NCBI GenBank assembly: GCA_964591245.1
Contig: CAZPZZ010000111.1
Span: 1 to 13,995, forward strand
Length of the DNA stretch: 13,995 nucleotides
Direction of reading: 5' to 3'
DNA from: CAZPZZ01 sp964591245
GTDB lineage: Bacteria > Acidobacteriota > Vicinamibacteria > Vicinamibacterales > UBA8438
This document shows, piece by piece, positions 1 to 6,987 of this stretch (its first letter is position 1; each line of letters opens with the position of its first letter). Under the pieces are notes generated by a model that ran no database searches, was not told the DNA's origin, and saw only the letters and a program-made list of their open reading frames with translations. The position numbers were made by a program, and so were the translations under genes.

Positions 1-110
1 TTCTTGCAGTTCTTCGCCTTTTCGAGACGTTCGACCGCGAAGGGGAAGACGGCCAATGGATCGAAAACGTGTATCTGGCACCCTGGGGTTACTGGGTGAA
101 AGCGAGGTAA
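1..110 (+). CDS. 3' end of an unidentified upstream gene (partial)
   Basis: Reading from base 3, the frame is open from the window edge to a TAA at 108-110 and encodes about 35 residues, ending ...WGYWVKAR. Its third codon positions are mostly G or C, as in the real genes here, whereas the frame of the following regulator is AT-rich at third positions over the same bases. This suggests it is coding. It overlaps the start of the sigma-54 regulator by 55 nt, which is long for a normal operon junction. I do not recognise the peptide. It could be the end of a separate gene, or the sensor domain of the regulator split off by a frameshift or assembly error near 92-110. Confidence 0.4.
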   Translation, partial: LAVLRLFETFDREGEDGQWIENVYLAPWGYWVKAR

Positions 111-1054
111 TGGATGAACTTCGCAACACGATACGACAGGTTGCCGACTCGCCCTATCCCGTGTTGGTGACCGGCGAGAGCGGTTCGGGCAAGGAATTGG
201 TGGCCAGAGCTGTGCATCAACTGAGTCGACGTTCCGGTCGGCCATTCGGCACAGTTAATTGTGCCGCTCTCACCGAAGACCTCGTTGAGGCTGAACTCTT
301 CGGCCATACCAGGGGTGCGTTCACCGGGGCCGTGGCTGCTCGGACGGGGTTGTTCGAGGCGTTCCATGAGGGAATGCTTTTTCTGGATGAAATTGGAGAG
401 TTGTCCCCGCGTGCCCAGGCGAAATTGTTACGAGTGCTGCAAGACGGAGAGATCCGGCGTGTTGGCGAACAGGTTGCCCGGCACATCGATGTGCGTGTCG
501 TGGCCGCAACCAACCGCCCACTTGAGCAGGAGGTTGCACAGGGGCGTTTTCGTGACGATTTGTTTTATCGGCTGGATGTCGTGCGTCTCCAGGTGCCCCC
601 CCTGCGTGAGCGGGAAAAGGATGTCCTGCTGCTCGCAGACCATTTTTGGAGCCAAGCGCAGTTGCAAACTGAGAGTCGTGCGGCTTTGGGACGAGCGACC
701 CGCATGGCGTTGGCCAACTATCACTGGCCGGGCAATGTGCGCCAACTCGAGAACGTCATTGCGGGGCTTGCGGTCCGCGGCCCCAGGCGGGGGACGATTG
801 GTGCGGACGCATTGCCCCCAGGCATTGTGAGCCGGTCCCCTGAGAAGCAGACGCTGCAGGAAGCTCGCCAGCGTTTCGAGCGTGGGTATGTTCGGGGTGT
901 ACTCGCTCAAGCGGGCGGCCGCCGCGGCAAGGCGGCGTTGGCGCTTGGTGTGACCCGCCAAGGGTTGGCAAAGCTTCTGAAACGCCTTGATTTGGACGCG
1001 GCGGCAGGTGGACCGTCAGAACCCGCTGTCGATGCTACCCAAATAATAAGTTGA
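56..1054 (+). CDS. sigma-54-dependent transcriptional activator (AAA+ and Fis-type HTH)
   Basis: This is a bacterial enhancer-binding protein of 332 residues, a cytoplasmic ATPase that remodels RNA polymerase carrying sigma-54. Visible motifs are Walker A GESGSGKE (40-47), the sigma-54 contact loop GAFTGA (87-92), Walker B with LFLDEIGE (about 108-115), the ATNR sensor region (151-154), FRDDLFYRL (165-173) and WPGNVRQLEN (about 224-233). A Fis-like helix-turn-helix lies at about 274-312. There is no receiver, GAF or PAS domain, so as it stands it is PspF-like in layout. The ATG at 56 is chosen because residues 11-20 (LLGESEVMDE) match the usual start of the AAA+ domain and an AAGGGG sits about 10 nt upstream. 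The frame stays open to the window edge, so a longer N-terminus cannot be excluded. An ATG at 110, overlapping the upstream TAA, is an alternative but would cut the domain. The target genes are not visible. Confidence 0.9.
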   Translation: MDRKRVSGTLGLLGESEVMDELRNTIRQVADSPYPVLVTGESGSGKELVARAVHQLSRRSGRPFGTVNCAALTEDLVEAELFGHTRGAFTGAVAARTGLFEAFHEGMLFLDEIGELSPRAQAKLLRVLQDGEIRRVGEQVARHIDVRVVAATNRPLEQEVAQGRFRDDLFYRLDVVRLQVPPLREREKDVLLLADHFWSQAQLQTESRAALGRATRMALANYHWPGNVRQLENVIAGLAVRGPRRGTIGADALPPGIVSRSPEKQTLQEARQRFERGYVRGVLAQAGGRRGKAALALGVTRQGLAKLLKRLDLDAAAGGPSEPAVDATQIIS

Positions 1055-2342
1055 CGATAAATACGGCGCCAAGAATTCCGGCGACGTCGGCTAGGAGGCA
1101 CGCGGGCACAGTGTGCCGTGTATTCCGGATACTTGCGGCGCCGTAGTACACCGCTAGGGTATAGAAGGTGGTCTCGGTACTTCCCTGAAACGTGCTCACC
1201 ATATAGCCGATCAGGGAATCAGGGCCGTGCGCGGTCATCGCCTCAGCCATAATCCCGTAAGCACCTTGTCCTGTGAGCGGACGGAGGAGGGCCATCGGCA
1301 GCGCCTCCGCCGGTAAGCCAACCCGATTCGTGATCGGTGACATGAGCCCGACGATGAGTTCGAGTCCCCCCGAGGCGCGAAACATGCCCACAACCACAAG
1401 AATGACGACCAGATAGGGGATGATCCGGATCGCCACCTGAAAACCTTGCTTGGCTCCGTCGACGAGAGAGTCATAGACGCGGACACCGCGTACCCAGCCA
1501 TAGAGCATTCCCGCCACAATGAGCGACGGCAGCGCCCAACTCGACGTCACTTCAGTGATGACATCGAAGATCGCCGCCTGTTCACTCCGTCCCTGCACGA
1601 AGAGTACGCCGGTAGCCACAAGCAAGGTCCAGTAAACAAGACTGAGCCAGCGACGGTGGGGTAGTGGGGTGAGCGCTTCAGGGGCCTCAAGTAGCGTCGC
1701 TGTCGCTCCGTCGTTCCGGTCGTCAGGTGCCGGCGTCTCGATCGGAGGGGGAGCTGTCGAGCGATATCTGGTCAGTCGACTTAACAATAATGCGGCGGTA
1801 ATGGCAACGATGGTCGCGCATGTGCTGGCAAACCAGGTCGGAACAAGAATGCCCATGGCATCTTGTGAACCCAATGAAGCCCTCGTCGATACGACGCCGG
1901 TGGGTAAGATCGCGAGCGCTGACGTGTTGATGGCGAGGAAGAGCACCATGGCGTTGGTGGCAGTGCCTGGCTGTGAGTTCAGCTTGTTCAACTCGTCCAT
2001 CGCCTTGATGCCGAAGGGCGTGGCGGCGTTGCCCAGGCCCAGCATGTTGCTCGCGATATTGAGAATCATGGCGCTCATCGCGGGACTGTCCACCGGGACC
2101 GAGGGAAAGAGGCGCTGCATGATCGGTCCGATGAGCCTGGCCAGATGACGCAGGAGGCCGGCGTCTTCGGCAACCCTCATCAGGCCGAGGAAGAAGGCCA
2201 TCAGGCCAATGAGCCCGAGCGCGAGGTCGACGGCGCCTCGGGCTGACGTCACGATGGCGTCAGTCAACGCTTGCATTTGGCCTGCGTAGCCGGCAAGCAG
2301 CACCGATGACAGTGCGATGAATACGATCAGGCCGTTGAGCAT
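1035..2342 (-). CDS. fused SpmA-SpmB nucleoside-recognition (Gate) domain membrane protein
   Basis: This integral membrane protein of 435 residues joins the two spore maturation proteins SpmA and SpmB in one chain. The SpmA half (about 1-190) has several hydrophobic segments and the family motif MILNIASNMLGLGNAATPFG near 92-111, followed by KAMDELN. A polar, proline-rich linker (about 191-230) follows. The SpmB half (about 231-435) carries LRPLTGQGAYGI (about 353-364) and GSTETTFYTLAVYYGAASIR near 387-406. In Bacillus the separate proteins are linked to spore core dehydration; related Gate-domain proteins are proposed transporters. In a non-sporulator the substrate is unknown. It is the last gene of the apparent minus-strand operon, 59 nt after the propeller gene. 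Its 3' end overlaps the convergent sigma-54 regulator by 20 bp. I see no good Shine-Dalgarno sequence before the ATG. The family call is secure; the function is not. Confidence 0.9.
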   Translation of the reverse strand: MLNGLIVFIALSSVLLAGYAGQMQALTDAIVTSARGAVDLALGLIGLMAFFLGLMRVAEDAGLLRHLARLIGPIMQRLFPSVPVDSPAMSAMILNIASNMLGLGNAATPFGIKAMDELNKLNSQPGTATNAMVLFLAINTSALAILPTGVVSTRASLGSQDAMGILVPTWFASTCATIVAITAALLLSRLTRYRSTAPPPIETPAPDDRNDGATATLLEAPEALTPLPHRRWLSLVYWTLLVATGVLFVQGRSEQAAIFDVITEVTSSWALPSLIVAGMLYGWVRGVRVYDSLVDGAKQGFQVAIRIIPYLVVILVVVGMFRASGGLELIVGLMSPITNRVGLPAEALPMALLRPLTGQGAYGIMAEAMTAHGPDSLIGYMVSTFQGSTETTFYTLAVYYGAASIRNTRHTVPACLLADVAGILGAVFIVNLLFG

Positions 2343-2401
2343 GTCGTCTGGTCTATTTAGGAGCGTGGAGGTGGCCGTGGAACTGCCCTGAGGCGGCGGT
2401 C

Positions 2402-4600
2402 TCAGCGGCCAGGCACGGTCACGCCGTTGTTCAGGGCATCGTTCGCTCGAATGATGGGCACGCTATCGCCGTCACCGTTAAGTATGACCTCAAAGCGTTC
2501 GACCAGACCGTCGGGAATGCCATCGATAGGATAGACGGTGCGCCAAAGGTTCATCCCTTCAGATACTTCGACAGATTGAATCGGCGACTGCGTGTCACGG
2601 ACGGTGAACGCAAGTAGGCGGCGCCCGTTCGTACGGCGTCTATCATCGACATCGATCTCAGGCGCAGAATTGTCGACTATGAAGATCGGACTTTGGCGCT
2701 CACCGACGAGTGCGGTATCGGGGGCGCTCGAAGGTGCGTCCGTGACGGCCAATTGAATGCGGTATGCGCCATCGGGCACAGTGGACGTGTCCCAGGCAAA
2801 TACCGTCTCTCGCAGTCCGGAGGCCAACTCGTGCCAGAGAGGTTCTCCGTCCCGCTGATACGACAGGCTGTACTCAAGGCGGTCGCGATTTTCGTCACGG
2901 GCCCGCCAGACGAAGGTCTGCAATCCTTTTTTGTAGCTTTGTCGGCCTAATGTGGTTGGCGTGCCCGGGGTCGCCTCGGTGCCGCGTCGTCCCAGGCCGG
3001 CGACGGGCGTGTCGCCGCTACTGAAGGCCTGTTGAAACATCGTACCGGGCGGATGGACCGTCAGCTCGGTCACCTCGGGACGGATATTCCGCGGCAAGTA
3101 CGCGGCAGTTACCGATGTGAGCACTGGAGATGCATCGCCCGCGCTAAGGGTGGCTCTCCATTGAAGGTAGCGGGCATTGGGACTCAGGATCTGCGCACCA
3201 GCCCTATTTGTATACGGATCAGACCAGTCGCTCCATGTGTCGTTGGGAATTGCGGTGTTGCCGGATCGTGTCGATAGTTCAACCCGGCTACCAGTGGGCG
3301 TCCTCGATCGCCAGCGGAGAGTTCCCCAACGCGCGACGGTGGTGGCGTCATGGATGTCCGATTCATAGGTTCCACGTGTTGCGATGTCAGCTCCCAGCCG
3401 CATGATTCGGCCAGGGTTTGCGGTCCCGTATCGAAGCGATCCATCCGGCAGCCTCAGGAAGCGAGTAATCTGCCGTGCTGGAGCTCGGCCAAGCAAGATG
3501 GTGCGAGTGGGGTTGCTGGTCACTTGGAATAGTTTGCCGTCGGGACCAGTGCCGACTAGCAGGTGCCCCTGGCTGTCAAAGACTGCGTCGAACGGCGTAT
3601 CTTCATTCGATCGCCAGAGTCTGTGCCACAGGCCGTCCGGGTCGATACGGTACACGGCGCCTTGTTCTCGGCCGGTCGAAGTGACCGCTGCTGAACTGCC
3701 GGAGGATGACGAACCTGTCGTGTCGGCCACGACCACCGCCGTTACGCTCGTGGTGACTGACACAGTGGGAGTTGGCGTGGCTGACGTTGGCGCGGCAACG
3801 GGAGGTGGTGCGGTGCGCGTAGGCCCATTCTGGCCACTAACCGCGACGACAAGAATCGAGCCATCCGCCTGCGGGCGAACCGTACGAATCTCGTCGAAGG
3901 GGGTGTCGAGCAAGACAAACGCGCGACCCTCGGGAGCAATGCGTAGTACCTGGCCTGGCGATTCAGTACCTATGAGTAGGGCGTTGTCGGCCGCGACCGA
4001 CACGGTCAAGACGTGAGTCGCATCGCTTTCAAATGCCACGACCGCCTGGCCGTCCGGAGGCACGCGGTAGACCCGAGCCGGGTCGCCGGTTGCGACATAG
4101 AGCGTGCCATCTTGCGCGACATCCATGTCCCAGATATACCGAGCGTCTGGATCGAAACGGGACGTTGACTCGCCGTCTGGCGTGACCCGGTACACTCGAC
4201 CGTCTGGGGACGTCGCAGCAAATACGCCGCCGGCCTGGTCGCTAACCACCGCGTGCACATCAAGTTCGTCTGCGTCGAAGATGACGTTGCCTGAGCCGTC
4301 CGGTGCGACGCGGTATAACCGTCCTTCGCTGCCAGTTCCGATCCACATGGATCCGTCTCCACTTCGCGCCAAAGACCAGAGCGCGGGAGCAGACGTATCG
4401 AATGTGGGTTCGTTCCGGGGGCCGAGTACGAGATGTCCTGCCGCATCGACCGACAACCCGTTGACGACGCCGCGCAGAAACTCGTCTTGAGTTGAAACTC
4501 GCCAGAAAAGCGGACTGGCTCCGAGCAGCATCAGGGTGCACAATCCAAGGACGGCCGGCGTAAGGATCCGGCTAATTGATCGCTGAGAGTGATGTGTCAT
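2402..4600 (-). CDS. exported beta-propeller protein with C-terminal beta-sandwich region
   Basis: This is a predicted secreted or periplasmic protein of 732 residues. The start at 4600 is preferred over an upstream in-frame ATG at 4696. It places a basic, then hydrophobic, signal or anchor segment at residues 9-29 directly at the N-terminus, and it leaves 26 nt after the preceding gene instead of an overlap. Residues about 75-255 hold at least five propeller-like repeats of about 45 residues with the pattern GRLYRVAPDG / GRVYRVTPDG / ARVYRVPPDG / GQVLRIAPEG. A low-complexity Thr/Ser/Pro/Ala stretch (about 258-312) interrupts them, and more repeats follow (about 313-405). The C-terminal half (about 410-732) looks like one or two beta-sandwich domains, with WSDWSDPYT and the phrase DNSAPEIDVDD. 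No catalytic motif is recognised. A binding or assembly role outside the cytoplasm is an inference from fold alone. It lies between the S55 protein and SpmAB, probably co-transcribed. Confidence 0.8.
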   Translation of the reverse strand: MTHHSQRSISRILTPAVLGLCTLMLLGASPLFWRVSTQDEFLRGVVNGLSVDAAGHLVLGPRNEPTFDTSAPALWSLARSGDGSMWIGTGSEGRLYRVAPDGSGNVIFDADELDVHAVVSDQAGGVFAATSPDGRVYRVTPDGESTSRFDPDARYIWDMDVAQDGTLYVATGDPARVYRVPPDGQAVVAFESDATHVLTVSVAADNALLIGTESPGQVLRIAPEGRAFVLLDTPFDEIRTVRPQADGSILVVAVSGQNGPTRTAPPPVAAPTSATPTPTVSVTTSVTAVVVADTTGSSSSGSSAAVTSTGREQGAVYRIDPDGLWHRLWRSNEDTPFDAVFDSQGHLLVGTGPDGKLFQVTSNPTRTILLGRAPARQITRFLRLPDGSLRYGTANPGRIMRLGADIATRGTYESDIHDATTVARWGTLRWRSRTPTGSRVELSTRSGNTAIPNDTWSDWSDPYTNRAGAQILSPNARYLQWRATLSAGDASPVLTSVTAAYLPRNIRPEVTELTVHPPGTMFQQAFSSGDTPVAGLGRRGTEATPGTPTTLGRQSYKKGLQTFVWRARDENRDRLEYSLSYQRDGEPLWHELASGLRETVFAWDTSTVPDGAYRIQLAVTDAPSSAPDTALVGERQSPIFIVDNSAPEIDVDDRRRTNGRRLLAFTVRDTQSPIQSVEVSEGMNLWRTVYPIDGIPDGLVERFEVILNGDGDSVPIIRANDALNNGVTVPGR

Positions 4601-4626
4601 CTGTGACTTCTGGGAGGCGTGTGACG

Positions 4627-6465
4627 TTATCGCCCAGACATGTCTAGCGTGAGTACACGCGCCCCGGTGACGACGTGTGCCAGTGGAATGTTCCATTCGC
4701 GCATCGCGGCGGTCGTCAGACGGCCCACGCCTTGGGATTCTGCACCAAGAATATCGAGGACAGAGGGAGGAAGCGAGGGCTGACGCCGACCATTCACGAC
4801 GGCACCTGCATCGGTGCGCCGCAGTTGCACGTAGAGTTGGTTGTTGCGACGGGCGCCGTTGAGTGCGTTGATGAGCTGGGGGAGATCTGAGGCGGTCGCT
4901 TCTTGTCCCCCTTGTTGTCGTTCCTGTTGGGCGAGGGTGGCACCATCGGCCACGACGATCTGCCAGGTTCCGCGGGCCACGGCGGGTAAGTCGACCATGA
5001 CGGTCCGAAGAATTTCCTCTCCCTGATGTGTACGAGCCGCGATATGCAGAGGCACCGTCTCGCCAGCTCTCGGTCGAGGGGTGTCCAACCAGATCCGCTC
5101 GAGTGTGGCAGTCCGTACTTCGTCGTGGGCGGTGATGGTGAGATCGATACGTTCGAGTGCGATCGGTTCGTGGGGGTTGTTGAGCAGGGCGATCAAGGGG
5201 CCGGCGACATAGAGCGAGGCCCGCAGTGTTGCCGCGTCACCCGCGAACGTTTCTTCGAACGTCGCCGAGGGGTGACCGGTCAATTCGGCCCGACCCGCTA
5301 CCTGATAGGTGGCGGGTCCGAGTTGGCGATCATGTGAAAAAAGTGTGCTCAGTATTGCGTTGTAGGTCAGTAATGGCGTGAACAGGTCGTCCGAGGCGAT
5401 TTGGAAGTTGAACGAGTGACTACGCGCGCGAGACGGCATATCGAGCTGTAGGCGAACAGGAACCATCCGGGGGCCGGGGCCAAGCTGGCCACCGATGCCG
5501 GTGGCACGGTCCTGGTTGATCGTTCCTAACGTCTCACCGACCGTGGCGATTCTCGAAGAGATCGCTTGACTGGGCAATATGGTTTGGACGGTGGCCCGTG
5601 TCATGGGGAAGCTTGCGGTTCCAACGCTGTAGAACGGGTGGCCGAACGCATAGACCTGGTCGCCGTCAACGAGCGTGACTGTTCCTGTGCCTGCCATGGA
5701 GAGGTCACCCTGTATGAGCCCCACGCCAACCGGGTCGCCGGCTTGTAACGGCTCACCGGGAGTGGCCGACTGGGCCGTAGATAGGCCACCGACGACGGGG
5801 AGGAGCCCCGCCGCGCGGAATACGGGGGCGACGTATTCCAAGGCTCCTGGCGCGAAGCCACTCATGACGAGCGGGGTCGCGATGGGGTGCAAGCGCATAC
5901 CGAATTCGGTCGCTTCGGCATTCGAGAGACCTACTCCCTGCACCGCCTCCTGACTCGTGGCGAAGGGAGACGGACGCGAGAGCTGTTGCTGTAGTAAGTC
6001 GACAAGTGTGTGTGTGGACAGCGGAAGCGGCAGACGGATACTGGCTCTGGCTGCGGATTCGGAGGCGCCCGGGGCATCGCGGAGCATCTCGTCGATGGGA
6101 GTGATCCCGGCAATGGCGTCTTTGGAAAAAGAGCCCATGGCATAGGAGACCGCTCCCACCAGCCGGTCGTCGATATACACAGGGCTTCCACTCATGCCCT
6201 GAATAACGCCGCTTTCGGCAAGGGGTCCGCCTTGGAGGCGTGCCAAAATCAAGTTCCGTTGCGGTCCCATTGAGTTGGTGAGTACACCCAAAATCTCAAC
6301 GTCGAACTCACTCCGTTCGGTGCCATGAAAAACCGTCACTCCAGTTCCGCGCATGCCGGGCGTCACGTCTTCCACCGGCATGGTCTCGGTCGACGCTGGT
6401 GCGCCCGCTGTGAGACCGCCGATCATTCCCAGGACTGCAAGAACGAACCACTGTGGGCGTGTCAT
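4627..6465 (-). CDS. exported SpoIVB/S55-family peptidase-like protein
   Basis: This protein of 612 residues has an N-terminal signal peptide (hydrophobic 6-20, likely cleavage near 22-25). Residues about 30-130 contain the S55 hallmark GMSGSPVYID at 90-99, where Ser92 matches the expected nucleophile, followed by GAVSYAMG. A second S55-like block, GTVTLVDGDQVYAFGHPF, lies at 261-278, with His276 as candidate catalytic histidine. The rest (about 280-612) is unassigned. In Bacillus, SpoIVB is a serine peptidase that signals across the forespore membrane, and as I recall its histidine precedes its serine; here the order is reversed. Whether this is an active protease is therefore unproven. It is the first clear gene of the minus-strand cluster, 26 nt before the propeller gene. 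No strong Shine-Dalgarno sequence precedes the ATG. Confidence 0.8.
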   Translation of the reverse strand: MTRPQWFVLAVLGMIGGLTAGAPASTETMPVEDVTPGMRGTGVTVFHGTERSEFDVEILGVLTNSMGPQRNLILARLQGGPLAESGVIQGMSGSPVYIDDRLVGAVSYAMGSFSKDAIAGITPIDEMLRDAPGASESAARASIRLPLPLSTHTLVDLLQQQLSRPSPFATSQEAVQGVGLSNAEATEFGMRLHPIATPLVMSGFAPGALEYVAPVFRAAGLLPVVGGLSTAQSATPGEPLQAGDPVGVGLIQGDLSMAGTGTVTLVDGDQVYAFGHPFYSVGTASFPMTRATVQTILPSQAISSRIATVGETLGTINQDRATGIGGQLGPGPRMVPVRLQLDMPSRARSHSFNFQIASDDLFTPLLTYNAILSTLFSHDRQLGPATYQVAGRAELTGHPSATFEETFAGDAATLRASLYVAGPLIALLNNPHEPIALERIDLTITAHDEVRTATLERIWLDTPRPRAGETVPLHIAARTHQGEEILRTVMVDLPAVARGTWQIVVADGATLAQQERQQGGQEATASDLPQLINALNGARRNNQLYVQLRRTDAGAVVNGRRQPSLPPSVLDILGAESQGVGRLTTAAMREWNIPLAHVVTGARVLTLDMSGR

Positions 6466-6605
6466 GGTGCTGTTACGTGACCGCGCGAGACTGTGGCGCA
6501 GGTGCCTCGGCGGTCGTCGCCTCCTGTGTCGGTAGAGCGCAAGTTCTGCATGGTGATGGCCTGCGTCGGCCCTGTAGGTGTTTTGCGGGGCGTGGGCTGA
6601 CTCAT
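6462..6605 (-). CDS. possible small ORF before the S55 gene (doubtful)
   Basis: An ATG at 6605 opens a 47-codon frame (begins MSQPTPRKTP) whose TGA overlaps the ATG of the S55 gene as ATGA, the junction type used in the trp operon on the other strand. The peptide is hydrophilic, rich in Thr, Pro and Arg, and I recognise nothing in it. No clear ribosome binding site is visible. It may be a small coupled gene or simply a chance frame in the 5' untranslated region. Confidence 0.15.
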   Translation of the reverse strand: MSQPTPRKTPTGPTQAITMQNLRSTDTGGDDRRGTCATVSRGHVTAP

Positions 6606-6717
6606 CGTGTGCAAATATGTCAGTTGCAGAAGGTTCTTGGAAATTATGTCATGTGATCAACAACTACGCGCTCGCGTGCAACTTCATATACGGTATGTTC
6701 ATCCCTAAGGCATCTCG
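6466..6717. other. left part of the divergent intergenic region
   Basis: These roughly 250 bases lie between the S55 gene on the minus strand and the trp-side promoter. They should contain the promoter of the minus-strand cluster. I looked on the minus strand for TTGACA/TATAAT pairs with 16-18 nt spacing and for a sigma-54 GG-N10-GC site, and found nothing convincing. Short AT-rich patches lie near 6610-6660. Apart from the doubtful ORF at 6462-6605 I see no gene. Confidence 0.5.
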
Positions 6718-6747
6718 TTGACGCCTCTCAAACGGCTTTGATACACT
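6718..6747 (+). promoter_or_regulatory. candidate sigma-70-type promoter for the trp leader and operon
   Basis: TTGACG at 6718-6723 (5 of 6 match to -35) is followed after 18 nt by TACACT at 6742-6747 (4 of 6 match to -10). A TG at 6739-6740 gives an extended -10. Transcription would begin near 6754, about 80 nt before the leader ORF and 235 nt before aroDE. This is pattern matching only. Confidence 0.45.
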
Positions 6748-6835
6748 CGGGCGCGATTTTAGCGCGGATGCGCGTCCTCTAATCATGTATAGCTGCCTAC
6801 GGTATCACCGTTTGGGACCGGCGTTTCCACGCGGC

Positions 6836-6901
6836 ATGCGTTCGACGAGGTGGTGGCAGGTCATGAGCAGTTACACTGGAGAGGTCCGCCTGTTCGCTTG
6901 A
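6836..6901 (+). CDS. trpL: tryptophan leader peptide (21 codons, tandem Trp)
   Basis: A short ORF begins MRSTRWWQVM and ends at TGA 6899-6901. Codons 6 and 7 (6851-6856) are consecutive TGG. Trp is normally rare, so two adjacent Trp codons in a short ORF just upstream of a trp operon are the classic sign of ribosome-mediated attenuation. A ribosome stalled at these codons would leave 6877-6886 free to pair with 6936-6945. The weak point is translation initiation: there is no good Shine-Dalgarno sequence before 6836. An in-frame ATG at 6785 would give a 38-codon version with the same Trp codons. The peptide itself probably has no function beyond being translated. Confidence 0.65.
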   Translation: MRSTRWWQVMSSYTGEVRLFA

Positions 6902-6969
6902 CCGGATACCGAGCCATAAGGCAGATAGAGCGATAGGCCTCTTCATCCACACGGTTGGAGAGGCTTTTT
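6843..6969 (+). promoter_or_regulatory. trp-type transcription attenuator (segments 1 to 4)
   Basis: Four segments with exclusive pairings can be drawn by hand. Segment 1 (6843-6853, including the first Trp codon) pairs with 6886-6896: six pairs, a 2x2 internal loop, then three pairs. Segment 2 (6877-6886) pairs with segment 3 (6936-6945) in ten contiguous pairs, two of them G-U; this is the antiterminator. Segment 3 (6935-6945) alternatively pairs with segment 4 (6956-6966) to form the terminator. Segments 2 and 4 share the identical 8-mer TGGAGAGG (6877-6884 and 6956-6963), which explains the competition for segment 3. Model: with scarce charged tRNA-Trp the ribosome stalls at 6851-6856, leaves segment 2 free, and transcription continues into aroDE-trp. 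With ample Trp it moves over segment 2 and the terminator forms. The mechanism is inferred; the pairings are seen. Confidence 0.7.
6935..6969 (+). terminator. intrinsic terminator of the trp attenuator
   Basis: Eleven contiguous pairs (6935-6945 with 6956-6966, two of them G-U) enclose a 10-nt loop that can add a CC/GG pair (6947-6948 with 6953-6954). Five T residues follow at 6965-6969, the first two of them also paired in the outer stem. It ends only 18 nt before the aroDE ATG, too close to serve an upstream gene on this strand, and no such gene exists apart from the leader ORF. Confidence 0.75.
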
Positions 6970-6976
6970 CTATATT

Positions 6977-6980
6977 AGGA
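6977..6980 (+). promoter_or_regulatory. ribosome binding site of aroDE
   Basis: AGGA lies 7 nt before the ATG at 6988, downstream of the terminator U-run. It is therefore present only on read-through transcripts and fixes the aroDE start. Confidence 0.6.
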
Positions 6981-6987
6981 CGTCCAG

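Noticed and set aside
1669..2148. Plus-strand ORF of 159 codons opposite the SpmA half
   Set aside because: The minus-strand frame carries the SpmA motifs. The plus-strand hydrophobicity is a mirror effect of GC-rich membrane-protein codons.
3384..4016. Plus-strand ORF of 210 codons opposite the propeller gene
   Set aside because: It is a shadow of the real minus-strand gene, which has a signal peptide and clear repeats in its own frame; the plus-strand peptide has no recognisable motif.
4601..4696. N-terminal extension of the propeller protein from the ATG at 4696
   Set aside because: It would put 32 polar residues before the signal peptide and overlap the S55 gene by 70 nt; the ATG at 4600 gives a normal exported N-terminus.
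6601..6700. Minus-strand promoter for the S55 cluster
   Set aside because: Candidate boxes such as TTGCAC with CATAAT are 24 nt apart, and other pairs match poorly; no site could be supported.
6847..6862. Possible T-box riboswitch (sequence resembling GGTGGCACC before a terminator)
   Set aside because: The full conserved T-box sequence is absent, the motif is about 85 nt from the terminator and not part of its antiterminator strand, and no stem I specifier loop was recognised. The tandem Trp codons and the segment 2/3/4 pairing explain the region better.
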